NCBI GenBank assembly: GCA_023423775.1
Contig: JAFAEZ010000190.1
Span: 1 to 30,374 of the forward strand
DNA length: 30,374 bases
Reading direction: 5' to 3'
Source: Pseudomonadota bacterium
GTDB taxonomy: Bacteria; Pseudomonadota; Alphaproteobacteria; Sphingomonadales; Sphingomonadaceae
Part shown: piece by piece, positions 6,237-13,921 of the stretch
Position numbering within the stretch: position 1 is the stretch's first letter
Layout: each line of letters begins with the position of its first letter
The notes under the pieces: generated by a model
Told to the model about the DNA's origin: nothing
Database searches by the model: none
What the model saw: only the letters and a program-made list of their open reading frames with translations
Made by a program: the position numbers and the translations under genes

Positions 6237-7085
6237 TCAGGCTGTGTCCTTGCCGCGCCGGCGGGGGTGGCCGGTGGCGACGCCGCCGGAAAGCTGGGCG
6301 ACGCGCGGCCATTTCTCGGCCGCTTCCGGCGTGTAGCCGAGGTTGAACACCGTCGGGCTCTTCGCCGGCCGCTCGGAGCGGTGGTAATAGGTGCGGAACA
6401 GCTTGTCCCAGGCGAAGGTGGTGATTCCGAAATTGCCGTCCTCGTCGTGGAAATGATGCTCCATGTGGCGCTTCTTCATTTCCTGCAGCCATTTCGACTT
6501 CGGCTTGTAAGCGAGGTGCTGGATGCAGTGGCAGAATTCGTAGAAGCAGGTGGTGAGCAGCCCAGTGGCGAAGGCCGCCGCAGCGCCGCCGACGCCGCCC
6601 AGCGCATAGCCGATCGGCAAAGTCGCGATGCCGATCGTCGGCACCGTCGTATGCAGCGCGCCGAACAGCACCTCGAGATGGTTCGGATCCTGGTGGTGAT
6701 CGTAATGGATGCGCTTCCAGGTCGAGGCGAGGAACGGCACCTTGAACATCCAGCGGCTGTGCAGCACCCAGCGGTGCAGCGCATACCAGACGACCGGATA
6801 GATGAAGACCGCGATGCCGACCGCGGCCAGCGTCGGCAGCAGCGGCGCCGGTTGCCAGGCATAGACGGCGATCGCCGCCACCGAGAGCAGCACATAGCCG
6901 ATGATCGCCGGATACTGGACGTAAGCGACGATCAGTTCCTTCAGCGTCATCTTGTCCAGATGATGCTCGCGCTTCCAGAATGCCGGGCGAAGGGCGTGGG
7001 CGATCTTCACTTCATGTACCTCGAATGGCTTTGTCCGCGGCGGGCGCTTTGCCCGCCAATATGTGTCCGCGTCATGAATGCGCAA
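6237..7085 (-). CDS. Membrane fatty acid hydroxylase / sterol desaturase family
   Basis: A di-iron membrane hydroxylase of the sterol desaturase / fatty acid hydroxylase superfamily, 282 residues from a TTG start. The eight-histidine site is complete: HRWVLH (104-109), HYDHH (127-131), HCIQH (186-190) and HMEHH (207-211). About four membrane segments lie between residues 55 and 182. The family hydroxylates acyl chains, sphingoid bases or carotenoids using O2. Sphingomonads are known for ceramides carrying 2-hydroxymyristate, so 2-hydroxylation of the amide-linked acyl chain is an attractive guess given the sphingolipid neighbours; LpxO-type enzymes are an alternative source of that group. The start is uncertain: TTG at 7085 has no good ribosome binding site, GTG at 7010 follows GAGG, and ATG at 6950 is also possible. 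All keep the histidine boxes. Confidence 0.85.
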   Translation of the reverse strand: MRIHDADTYWRAKRPPRTKPFEVHEVKIAHALRPAFWKREHHLDKMTLKELIVAYVQYPAIIGYVLLSVAAIAVYAWQPAPLLPTLAAVGIAVFIYPVVWYALHRWVLHSRWMFKVPFLASTWKRIHYDHHQDPNHLEVLFGALHTTVPTIGIATLPIGYALGGVGGAAAAFATGLLTTCFYEFCHCIQHLAYKPKSKWLQEMKKRHMEHHFHDEDGNFGITTFAWDKLFRTYYHRSERPAKSPTVFNLGYTPEAAEKWPRVAQLSGGVATGHPRRRGKDTA

Positions 7086-7133
7086 TAAGGCAGGTTTAGG
7101 GCGAGGATTCGGCGATAACGCGCCGCGGCTCGG

Positions 7134-7451
7134 TTATCGCGCCGCGCCCTGCTCGGGCTCCAGGTTGAACGCGCCGAGGAAAATGCCGAGGCCGAACAGA
7201 TAGAGGCCGACGGCGAGCGGGAGATCGGTGGCCAGATCGAGCAGGAATTGCACGAAGCTGAAATGGGCAAGCGGCTGCTCCAGCCCGACGAACAGCAAAC
7301 CGTCCTCGACCGACCAGCCGGGCCAATGGCCGGTGACATACCATTCGACCAGCTCGATCGCGAGCACGATCGGCGCCAAGGCGGCCAGCGAGATGCCGGC
7401 CCAGATCAGGCAATTGGTCATCCGTTCGAGGGCGCGTTCTGCTCCGGCCAT
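7134..7451 (-). CDS. Small two-helix membrane protein, unknown function
   Basis: A 105-residue protein with two predicted membrane helices (about 13-35, LIWAGISLAALAPIVLAIEL, and 73-95, LATDLPLAVGLYLFGLGIFL), separated by an aromatic-rich loop (EWYVTGHWPGW). No family recognised. It lies 79 bp downstream of the flippase and upstream of the hydroxylase on the same strand, so it may belong to the lipid-transport operon. The ATG at 7451 has only a weak ribosome binding site. A second frame here (7096-7458) is an Arg-rich shadow and was not called. Confidence 0.55.
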   Translation of the reverse strand: MAGAERALERMTNCLIWAGISLAALAPIVLAIELVEWYVTGHWPGWSVEDGLLFVGLEQPLAHFSFVQFLLDLATDLPLAVGLYLFGLGIFLGAFNLEPEQGAAR

Positions 7452-7530
7452 GGCCCATTCTAACAGGGACAGGCGAACGGCTTCAAGCGCCAGGCGCCTA
7501 AGCGCAAACGGTTATTTCAGGCGCCGGGCT

Positions 7531-9039
7531 TCACGCCAGCCGCAGCCGCCTTCCAAACCCGCCGAGCGCCTGGCGGTCGCTCCGGACGAGGCCGAAGCGG
7601 AGGGCGCACCAGCTGGTCAGCATCCACAGCAGGAAGACGAGGCCGAAGCGAAGCGGGCCGTGCGTCAAATGCTCGGCGAGCGCCATCAATGCCAGGCCGA
7701 GCAGGCCGACGCCGAGGCCGTAGAGCAATTTGCTGTCGAACGGCGAGAGGCCGTCGCTGATCTGGAGCTCGACAGTGGCGGCATAAGCGATCGCGACGAC
7801 CGCGACGCCGGCGGCGATCGCCATGCCCATGGCGCCCATTTCCGGCACCAGCCACCAGGCCAGCCCGGCCCAGAGCGCGGTGCCGATCAGGCTGTTGAGG
7901 AGCGGGTAGATGCGATGGCCGGTCATCTCGACGATCGCGGTGGCGGGGCCGACGATCGCCTCCAGCGCGCGCGCGGCGACCAGCACGTAGAGCAAGGGCA
8001 AAGCGGCCATCGCCTCGGGTCGGTAGAGGCTGAGGATGTCGGCGCCGGCGAAGACGAGGAGGCCGGCCAGGGGCACCACCATCGCCGTCGAGACGCGGCT
8101 GGCGAAGCGGTAGAGCGGGGCGATCGCGACTCGGTCGACCCGCGCCTGCGCCGCCGAGAGCGGACCCATCACATATTGGAAGGCCTGACGGACGAAGAAG
8201 GTGACGGTCGAGATCTTGCGCGCGATCTCGTAGAGGCCGGCGGCGGTGGCGCCGCGTGCGCCCGGGATCATCAGGTTGAGCACGACCGGCGGGGCATCGA
8301 TCAGCAGGCGGCGAGAGAGGCCCGACGGCAGCAAGGCGAGGCCGGAGACCAGGACGTGGCCGGCGAGCTTCGGCGGAATCGGCGCGCGCACCAGCAGCCT
8401 CATGTCGAAATAGCGGGCGAGCAGGGGCACGCACAGGCCGGCCGTCAGCGTCAGCGAGCAGAGATGGGCGAGCATCAGGCCCAGGCTGTGGAAGCCGGCG
8501 AGGAAGAAGCCGACGGCGAATACGATCCGGGCGATCTGCTCCCAGAAGACGCGCAGGCGGATTTCGGGGCCGAAGGCGCGGCGCGAGCGCGCGGCCGAGG
8601 TCGCGACTTCGATGAAGGTCCAGAGCGGCAGCGCCCAGGCGAACAAGGCGATCGCGGTCGGCAGGGTGGCGCGGTCCTCGGGCGCGGCGGAGAGGAGGCC
8701 GGCGAGCGTGTCGGCGTTGAACGCGGCGAGTCCGGCGATCAGGGCCGCGGGAAGGATCGTGACCAGGAAGGCGAATTTGAGCGCGCCGTGCGCCTGCTCC
8801 TCGTCCTCGGCGCCGGGAATGACCCGGTTGAGCGCGGTCGTCATCGACAGGTCGACGATATTCTCGACCAGATTGATCGCGCCCCACAGGACCACGTAGA
8901 TTCCATAAGTGGCGAGGCCGAACAGCCAGGTGAAGAGCGGTTGGGCGAGCGCATCGATCAGCGAACCGGCCCGCGCGAGGCCAGCCAGCTTGGCGCCGCG
9001 CGCGACATCGCCGCGGGTGACGGCGGCGGCGTCCGTCAT
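7531..9039 (-). CDS. MOP-superfamily lipid/polysaccharide flippase
   Basis: A 502-residue inner-membrane protein with about 12-14 hydrophobic segments spread over its length, resembling the Wzx/MurJ/MATE-type (MOP) exporters often labelled lipopolysaccharide biosynthesis protein or oligosaccharide flippase. It starts with a short basic tail, and the first helices begin near residue 30. The second half contains the typical GLYEIARKIST and ARALEAIVGPATAIVEMTGH segments. It begins 28 bp after lptG and so is probably the third gene of an lptF-lptG-flippase operon. Sphingomonads use glycosphingolipids in place of LPS, so a role in flipping a glycosylated ceramide or similar lipid is plausible, but this is inferred from the neighbours. 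Substrate unknown. Confidence 0.75.
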   Translation of the reverse strand: MTDAAAVTRGDVARGAKLAGLARAGSLIDALAQPLFTWLFGLATYGIYVVLWGAINLVENIVDLSMTTALNRVIPGAEDEEQAHGALKFAFLVTILPAALIAGLAAFNADTLAGLLSAAPEDRATLPTAIALFAWALPLWTFIEVATSAARSRRAFGPEIRLRVFWEQIARIVFAVGFFLAGFHSLGLMLAHLCSLTLTAGLCVPLLARYFDMRLLVRAPIPPKLAGHVLVSGLALLPSGLSRRLLIDAPPVVLNLMIPGARGATAAGLYEIARKISTVTFFVRQAFQYVMGPLSAAQARVDRVAIAPLYRFASRVSTAMVVPLAGLLVFAGADILSLYRPEAMAALPLLYVLVAARALEAIVGPATAIVEMTGHRIYPLLNSLIGTALWAGLAWWLVPEMGAMGMAIAAGVAVVAIAYAATVELQISDGLSPFDSKLLYGLGVGLLGLALMALAEHLTHGPLRFGLVFLLWMLTSWCALRFGLVRSDRQALGGFGRRLRLA

Positions 9040-9067
9040 CGTGCCGGGCCGGCCGGGAGGAGGCCGC

Positions 9068-10165
9068 TCATTCCTCGGTCCGGATGAGGACGGCCTCGCC
9101 GATCAGGAAGAACAGGGCGAACGGCGCCCAGGCGGCAAGCACGGGCGGATAGGCGCCGAGATTGCCCATGGCGAGCGCGAAATTGTCGACCACGAAGTAA
9201 GCGAAGCCGAGCGCCATGCCGATCACCGCGCGGACGAAGAGCTGGCCGGCGCGGGCCAGGCCGAAGGCGGCGACGGCGGCGAGCAAAGGCATGAGCACGA
9301 CCGAGAGCGGGCCGGAAATTTTGTGCCACAGGCCGGCCTCGAGTGCGCCGGTCGCCATGCCGGCAGCCTTCAGATCCTCGATCGAGCGGGCGAGCGTGAC
9401 GAAATCCTGCTCGTCCGCTTTGACGTCCGCCAGGGTGAATTGATTGGGTTCGACGCCCTTTCCGGCGATCATCGTCGGCTGGCGCGTGGTCACGGTGCGA
9501 GCCAGGTCGAAGCGCTCGACATCCTCGAGCAGCCAGCCACCCTGGGCGGGGCGGGCGCTTTTTGCAGTGACGATCGAGCGCAGCGTGCCGCCGCTGCGCT
9601 CGTAGATGCTAACCCCGTGAAGCCGCGTCGCCGCGCCTTGGCCGCTCACCTCGCGGGCGAGGATCAGATCGTCGCCTTGGCGGACCCAGGCGTTGGTGGT
9701 GACGTCGCCCTTGCTCTGGATCCGGGCGTAGTCGACCGACTGCCAGTCGCTCAAAGTGGCGGTGGCACGGGTGACCACGCGCTCCTGGAAGATGAAGGTC
9801 CCGGCGGCGATGAACAGGCTCGCGAGGACGAGCGGCGCGATGATCTGATGGGCGGAGATGCCCGCCGCCTTCATGCTGACGATCTCGCTATTCTGGTTGA
9901 GCGTCGCGAGCGTGATCAGGGTGCCGAGCAGCACCGAGAAGGGCAGGAACCTCGCCACCAATTGCGGGAAGCGCAGCGACACATAATACCAGAGATCGGA
10001 ATCGGTGTTGCCGGCGACGCGCAGGATCTTGCCCGACTCCCCGAGCAGGTCGAGCGTCTGCAGGATGACGACGAGCGCGATCAGCACGGCCACGCTGCGC
10101 AGCACGAAGGTGCGCGCCATATACCAGGCGATCCGCTTGGACGGGAAGAACTGGACGTTGATCAT
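9068..10165 (-). CDS. lptG: LptG, permease of the Lpt lipid exporter
   Basis: A 365-residue YjgP/YjgQ-family permease, partner of LptF in the LptB2FG ABC transporter that extracts LPS from the inner membrane. The fold is clear: three membrane segments before residue 130 (including LRFPQLVARFLPFSVLLGTLITLATL and the conserved NSEIVSMKAAGIS coupling segment), a periplasmic beta-jellyroll (about 140-270) and three more helices at the C terminus. The start codon overlaps the lptF stop by ATGA, so the pair is translationally coupled. Its location in a sphingolipid region is notable, because most sphingomonads lack LPS and need to export glycosphingolipid. The LptB ATPase is not in this window. Family sure; cargo inferred. 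Confidence 0.88.
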   Translation of the reverse strand: MINVQFFPSKRIAWYMARTFVLRSVAVLIALVVILQTLDLLGESGKILRVAGNTDSDLWYYVSLRFPQLVARFLPFSVLLGTLITLATLNQNSEIVSMKAAGISAHQIIAPLVLASLFIAAGTFIFQERVVTRATATLSDWQSVDYARIQSKGDVTTNAWVRQGDDLILAREVSGQGAATRLHGVSIYERSGGTLRSIVTAKSARPAQGGWLLEDVERFDLARTVTTRQPTMIAGKGVEPNQFTLADVKADEQDFVTLARSIEDLKAAGMATGALEAGLWHKISGPLSVVLMPLLAAVAAFGLARAGQLFVRAVIGMALGFAYFVVDNFALAMGNLGAYPPVLAAWAPFALFFLIGEAVLIRTEE

Positions 10166-11376
10166 TCGGCGGGAACTACCCGGCGCCGGCGGCCGATACC
10201 AAACACACGCTTGATCCCCTTGCCGGCCTTGGCGGCGACGCGTTCGAGCGCGCCGATCGGCTGGCCGCCTGGCTTATGCGCCAGCGTCCAATACATCCAG
10301 AGGATGAGACCCGCAAAGATGAGGAACGGAGTCCACAAGGCGATGATGGGGTCGATCCGACCCTGGGCACCCATCTGCTCGGCATATTGATTGATCTTGT
10401 GATAGGTGACGACGATCACGATCGAGATGAAGATGCCGAGGCCCGAGGTGCTGCGCTTGGGCGGCACGGCGAGCGCCACCGCGAGCAAAGGCAGCATCAG
10501 CATCATCACCACTTCGACCATGCGGAAGTGGAAATTGGCGCGGGAACTGTCACGCAACTGCTCGGGAATATTGGCATTGCGGCCGAGGCGGACCAGTTCA
10601 GGGATCGTGAACTCGTTGGTGCCGTCGCCGCGGCGGCGGAAATTCTCGATCGCCGGAAGATCGATCGGCAGATCGTGGCTTTCGAAGCTCAATACGCGCG
10701 GCGCGACATAGCTGGGCGCGTCGTGCGACAGGCGGCCGTTGGTGAGGCGCAGGATGATCTTGTCGGGGTCGTCGGTAGCGAGGAAGGCGCCGCGGTCCGC
10801 CGTCACCGCCAAAGTCTTGCCGTCGCTCGTCTCGGCGCGGACGAACACGCCGTGCAGGTGGCGGCCTTCGTCGTCGCTGCGCTCGACGCGGAGCGTCATC
10901 CGCTTGCCGAGGTTGTTGAACTCGCCGACCTTGATCGACGCCCCGAGCGCGCCCGATCGCAGCTCGAAGCGCAGTTCCTCATATTTATAGCGGGCGTAGG
11001 GCTGCAGGAAGCCGACGATCGCGAGGTTCAGCGCCATCAGCGCGATCGCATACATATAGGGCACGCGCAGCAGCCGGCCGTAGCCGAGGCCCACTGCGCG
11101 CAATGTGTCCAGCTCCGACGATAAGGCGAGCCGGCGGAAGGCGAGCAGGATGCCCAGCATCAGGCCGATCGGAATGCCGAGCGAGAGATATTCGGGAATG
11201 AGGTTGGCGAGCATCTTCCAGACGACGCCGACCGGACCGCCTTCGCTCACCACGAAATCGAACAGGCGCAGCATCTTCTCGAGGATGAGCAGCATCGCGG
11301 ACAGCACGAGCGTCGCGACCAGCGGCACCGCCACCAGTCGCGCTATATAGCGATCCGTCAGCGTGCCGATGCCCAA
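10162..11376 (-). CDS. lptF: LptF, permease of the Lpt lipid exporter
   Basis: A 404-residue YjgP/YjgQ permease with the family layout: TM1 at residues 15-33 (ending LLILEKMLRLFDFV), TM2-3 with IPEYLSLGIPIGLMLGILLAF and the coupling segment SSELDTLRAVGLGYGRLL, a periplasmic domain (about 135-290) and three C-terminal helices. The C terminus is a basic extension (KGIKRVFGIGRRRRVVPAE) longer than usual. The start is TTG at 11376 with GGAG about 10 bases upstream; an ATG nearby is in another frame. It is the first gene of the lptF-lptG-flippase operon and is divergent from the DUF2141-kinase-nucleotidyltransferase operon, with 124 bp between starts that must hold both promoters. Confidence 0.87.
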   Translation of the reverse strand: MGIGTLTDRYIARLVAVPLVATLVLSAMLLILEKMLRLFDFVVSEGGPVGVVWKMLANLIPEYLSLGIPIGLMLGILLAFRRLALSSELDTLRAVGLGYGRLLRVPYMYAIALMALNLAIVGFLQPYARYKYEELRFELRSGALGASIKVGEFNNLGKRMTLRVERSDDEGRHLHGVFVRAETSDGKTLAVTADRGAFLATDDPDKIILRLTNGRLSHDAPSYVAPRVLSFESHDLPIDLPAIENFRRRGDGTNEFTIPELVRLGRNANIPEQLRDSSRANFHFRMVEVVMMLMLPLLAVALAVPPKRSTSGLGIFISIVIVVTYHKINQYAEQMGAQGRIDPIIALWTPFLIFAGLILWMYWTLAHKPGGQPIGALERVAAKAGKGIKRVFGIGRRRRVVPAE

Positions 11377-11500
11377 CTTTTAGACGCTCCATGACCACAA
11401 TTTGGCCGCATGCACATACGATCTAGCGAGGTACCGGGGGTTTACACAACCGAGCCGGGTCCTCTGAGGGCCGGCTATAGCTTCCAGGAGCGCTACGGTC

Positions 11501-12004
11501 ATGTTGAAACTGATGTCTTCCATCGCAGTCGCTGCCGCGCTGACCTTCGTGGCACCCGCCACGGCGGCCGAAGCTGCGCTCGGCCCCGATGCGGCATCGT
11601 GCCGGACCGGCGCGGGCGAGCCCGCGGTGCTGGTCAATGTCACGGGATTCAAGGAGCGCGCGGGCCGCGTCCGCGTTCAGCTTTATGGCAGCAATCCGGC
11701 AGACTTCCTTGCCAAGGGCAAGAAGCTGCGCCGGATCGACCTGCCGGTTACCGCCACCGGCCCGATGCGGGTCTGCGTCGCCGTGCCCAAGGCCGGCGAA
11801 TATGCGATCGCGGTGCGCCACGACGTCAAGGGCAACGGCTCCGACTGGGGTGACGGCGGCGGCTTCTCGCGCAATCCCAAGCTTTCGCTGCTGAGCCTCA
11901 AGCCGAAGTATCAGAGCGTCGCGATCCCCGTCGGCAACGGCGTGAAGACGATCGACGTCGTGCTGAACTACAAGCAGGGCCTCACCATTAAGCCGATCGC
12001 GTAA
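11501..12004 (+). CDS. DUF2141 exported protein
   Basis: A 167-residue exported protein with a signal peptide (cleavage near ATAAEA, residue 25) and a DUF2141-like domain over residues 40-165. Visible family features are VLVNVTGFKERAGRVRVQLYGS, the PVTATGPMRVCVAVP strand, GEYAIAVRHDVKGNG and GFSRNPKLSLLSLKP. A cysteine near residue 35 (SCRTG) and one in RVCVAVP may form a disulfide. The fold is beta-sandwich-like; function unknown. AGGAG lies 11 bases before the ATG. It is followed after 7 bp by the lipid kinase, so it is the first gene of a three-gene operon and might be a periplasmic helper for the lipid made by its neighbours; that link is inference. Confidence 0.82.
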   Translation: MLKLMSSIAVAAALTFVAPATAAEAALGPDAASCRTGAGEPAVLVNVTGFKERAGRVRVQLYGSNPADFLAKGKKLRRIDLPVTATGPMRVCVAVPKAGEYAIAVRHDVKGNGSDWGDGGGFSRNPKLSLLSLKPKYQSVAIPVGNGVKTIDVVLNYKQGLTIKPIA

Positions 12005-12011
12005 GGCACGG

Positions 12012-12986
12012 ATGGCCCGCGTCGCGCTCCTCTCCAACCCGCGTTCCACCGGAAACAGGTCGCTGCTTCCGCGGGTGAGGAGCTTTTGCGCCGATCACAA
12101 GGACATCTTCCACTATGAGGTGGAGCATGTGGACCAGATCGGCCTGGCGCTGCGCCAGATCGCGCGGGTCGCCCCCAAGGTGCTGGTCATCAACGGCGGC
12201 GACGGCACCGTGCAGGCGGCCCTGACCGAGCTTTACCATGGCGGCCATTTCGGCGATGCGCCGCCGCCGGTCGCGGTGTTGCCCAACGGCAAGACCAATC
12301 TCATCGCGCTGGATCTCGGCGCCGCCGGCGACCCGATCGTCGCGCTGGAGCGCGTGCTGGAACTGGCGCAGACCGATATGGCGCCGCACATCGTCCAGCG
12401 CGAGCTGATCCAGCTGAGCGACGGCACTGCGGGCGCACGGCCCGTGCTCGGCATGTTCCTGGGCGGCGCCGGCCTCGCCGACATCATGCTCTATTGCCGG
12501 CACAAGATTTACCCGCTCGGCCTGCCCAACGGCCTCAGCCACTTCCTGACCTTCCTGGCGGTGGCGATATCGATCCTGTTCGGCTTGCGCGGCAAGTTCC
12601 TGCCGCCGCGGCCGGCGCCGGTGAAGGTGTCGGTGCTGAAGCATGGCGAACTGCACGGCCATTTTGCGCTGCTGATGGTGACGACACTGCAACGGCTGTT
12701 GCTCAAGAACACCTTGGCAAGCGCGGCGGGACCGGTCGGCTCGATGCAGCTGATGGCGATCGACGGCCGGCGCTCGACCCTGTTTCACGTGCTGATCGCG
12801 GCGATCGCCGGCCGGCTCGGCCGCAGCTGCGTTTCCGGTGTGCATCTGGAGCGGGGCGATGAGATTCGGATCGAGGGCGACCGGTCGAGCGTGATTCTCG
12901 ACGGCGAATTGTTCGAGGCCAATCTCGACCGGCCGATCGTGCTGCGTCCCACCGCGCCGGTCCCGTTCCTGAAACTGGTTGCCTGA
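12012..12986 (+). CDS. Lipid kinase, DAG kinase/LCB5 family; candidate ceramide kinase (CpgB-like)
   Basis: A 324-residue lipid kinase of the diacylglycerol kinase / sphingosine kinase / YegS superfamily. It has N-terminal ALLSNPRSTGNRS, the nucleotide-binding NGGDGTVQ (residues 61-68, D64), LPNGKTNLIALDLG in the position of the GTGN segment, and a C-terminal domain ending with the DGELFEANL motif (DGE typical of the family). A hydrophobic stretch around 177-195 suggests membrane contact. Caulobacter has a ceramide kinase (CpgB) of this superfamily in its sphingolipid locus, making ceramide-1-phosphate for ceramide phosphoglycerate. The context here (spt, acp, cerR, bcerS) supports the same substrate, although diacylglycerol or a sphingoid base is possible. 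It starts 7 bp after the DUF2141 gene. Confidence 0.72.
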   Translation: MARVALLSNPRSTGNRSLLPRVRSFCADHKDIFHYEVEHVDQIGLALRQIARVAPKVLVINGGDGTVQAALTELYHGGHFGDAPPPVAVLPNGKTNLIALDLGAAGDPIVALERVLELAQTDMAPHIVQRELIQLSDGTAGARPVLGMFLGGAGLADIMLYCRHKIYPLGLPNGLSHFLTFLAVAISILFGLRGKFLPPRPAPVKVSVLKHGELHGHFALLMVTTLQRLLLKNTLASAAGPVGSMQLMAIDGRRSTLFHVLIAAIAGRLGRSCVSGVHLERGDEIRIEGDRSSVILDGELFEANLDRPIVLRPTAPVPFLKLVA

Positions 12987-13024
12987 TCCTCCCCGGCCCG
13001 CCGCGGGAAGGATATGAGGGGGTG

Positions 13025-13921
13025 ATGAGCGATCTCGTCGAACTCGTGCGGGCCGAGCTGGCCGAACCGGTCGATCCCCGGGTGGCCGCGATGGCGGCCG
13101 CGCTCGCCGCGCGTTATCCGCAGGCGGCGCGCGCGGTGCTGTTCTACGGCTCCTGCCTGCGCACGTCCGATCTCGACGGGCAGATGCTCGATTTCTACCT
13201 GATCGTGTCGAGCTATGAGGAGGCCTATGGCCGGAGCTGGATGGTGCGCGCCAACATGCTCATCCCGCCCAATGTCTTCCCCTTCGAACATCAGGGCCTG
13301 GCCGCGAAATACGCCGTCCTGAGCGAGGCCGATTTCCTGCGCCTCAATACGAGCGACACATTGTCCGTCTCGGTCTGGGCACGCTTCGCCCAGCCGGCGC
13401 GGCTCGTCTGGAGCAGGGACGACGAGGCGGCGGAAGCCTCGGCGATTGCGATCGCCCGCGCGGCGCCCACCCTATTGGCGGCGGCGCGACCGCTGGCCGC
13501 CGGTGACGATCCCCTCGATCTGTGGCGGCAGGCCTTCGCGCTGACCTATGCCGCCGAGCTCCGCGCCGAACGCAAGACCCGAGCGTCCTCGGTGGTCGAC
13601 GCCGATCCCGACCGCTATCGGCGCTTCACCGGCCCGGCGCTTGCCGCCGCGGGCCTCGATCTGTCCTCTCCGGTCGATCCGCGTGCGAAGCGGCAGGCCG
13701 AGCGGCTGTGGAACCGGCGCCGGCGCGCCGGCAAGGCGCTGTCGGTGATCCGGCTTGCCAAGGCGAGCGGCACCTTCGCCGGCGGCATCGATTACATCGC
13801 TTGGAAAATCAATCGCCACGCCGGCACCGACATCGCGATCAAGCCGTGGCAGCGGCGCTGGCCGTTGGTCGGGGCACTTACTCTGCTGCCGCGCTTGTTG
13901 CGCCAGAAGGCGATTCGCTAG
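13025..13921 (+). CDS. Tam41-like nucleotidyltransferase-fold protein, possible CDP-lipid synthase
   Basis: A 298-residue cytosolic-looking protein. It shows, in order, features of the Tam41/Mmp37 family of CTP:phosphatidate cytidylyltransferases: FYGSCLR (residues 40-46) in place of the YGSG motif, MLDFYLIV (54-61) as the acidic DFI-V strand, an Asn-containing segment (RANMLIPPNVFPFE), the GLAAKYAVLSEADF block matching KYGVVS, and a segment like AGRLHKPV (ARFAQPARLVW). The second acidic residue of the usual D-x-D is a tyrosine, as in Tam41 proteins. Following a candidate ceramide kinase, it could turn ceramide-1-phosphate and CTP into CDP-ceramide. GTG at 13022 is an alternative start, next to GAGGGGG. 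Its last 44 bp overlap the convergent histidine kinase gene. The family call is by memory of motifs; the substrate is inferred. Confidence 0.55.
   Translation: MSDLVELVRAELAEPVDPRVAAMAAALAARYPQAARAVLFYGSCLRTSDLDGQMLDFYLIVSSYEEAYGRSWMVRANMLIPPNVFPFEHQGLAAKYAVLSEADFLRLNTSDTLSVSVWARFAQPARLVWSRDDEAAEASAIAIARAAPTLLAAARPLAAGDDPLDLWRQAFALTYAAELRAERKTRASSVVDADPDRYRRFTGPALAAAGLDLSSPVDPRAKRQAERLWNRRRRAGKALSVIRLAKASGTFAGGIDYIAWKINRHAGTDIAIKPWQRRWPLVGALTLLPRLLRQKAIR

Noticed and set aside
7493..7525. Inverted repeat GGCGCCT...AGGCGCC after the flippase gene as a terminator
   Set aside because: 19-base loop and no T-run on the minus strand; likely chance in GC-rich DNA.
7228..9087. 619-codon plus-strand open frame opposite the flippase
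   Set aside because: Antisense shadow of a GC-rich gene; its product is low-complexity Arg/Asp/Glu/Gln-rich with no recognisable domain, while the minus strand encodes a clear membrane protein.
8909..10390. 493-codon plus-strand open frame opposite lptG
   Set aside because: Shadow frame with low-complexity composition; LptG motifs are on the minus strand.
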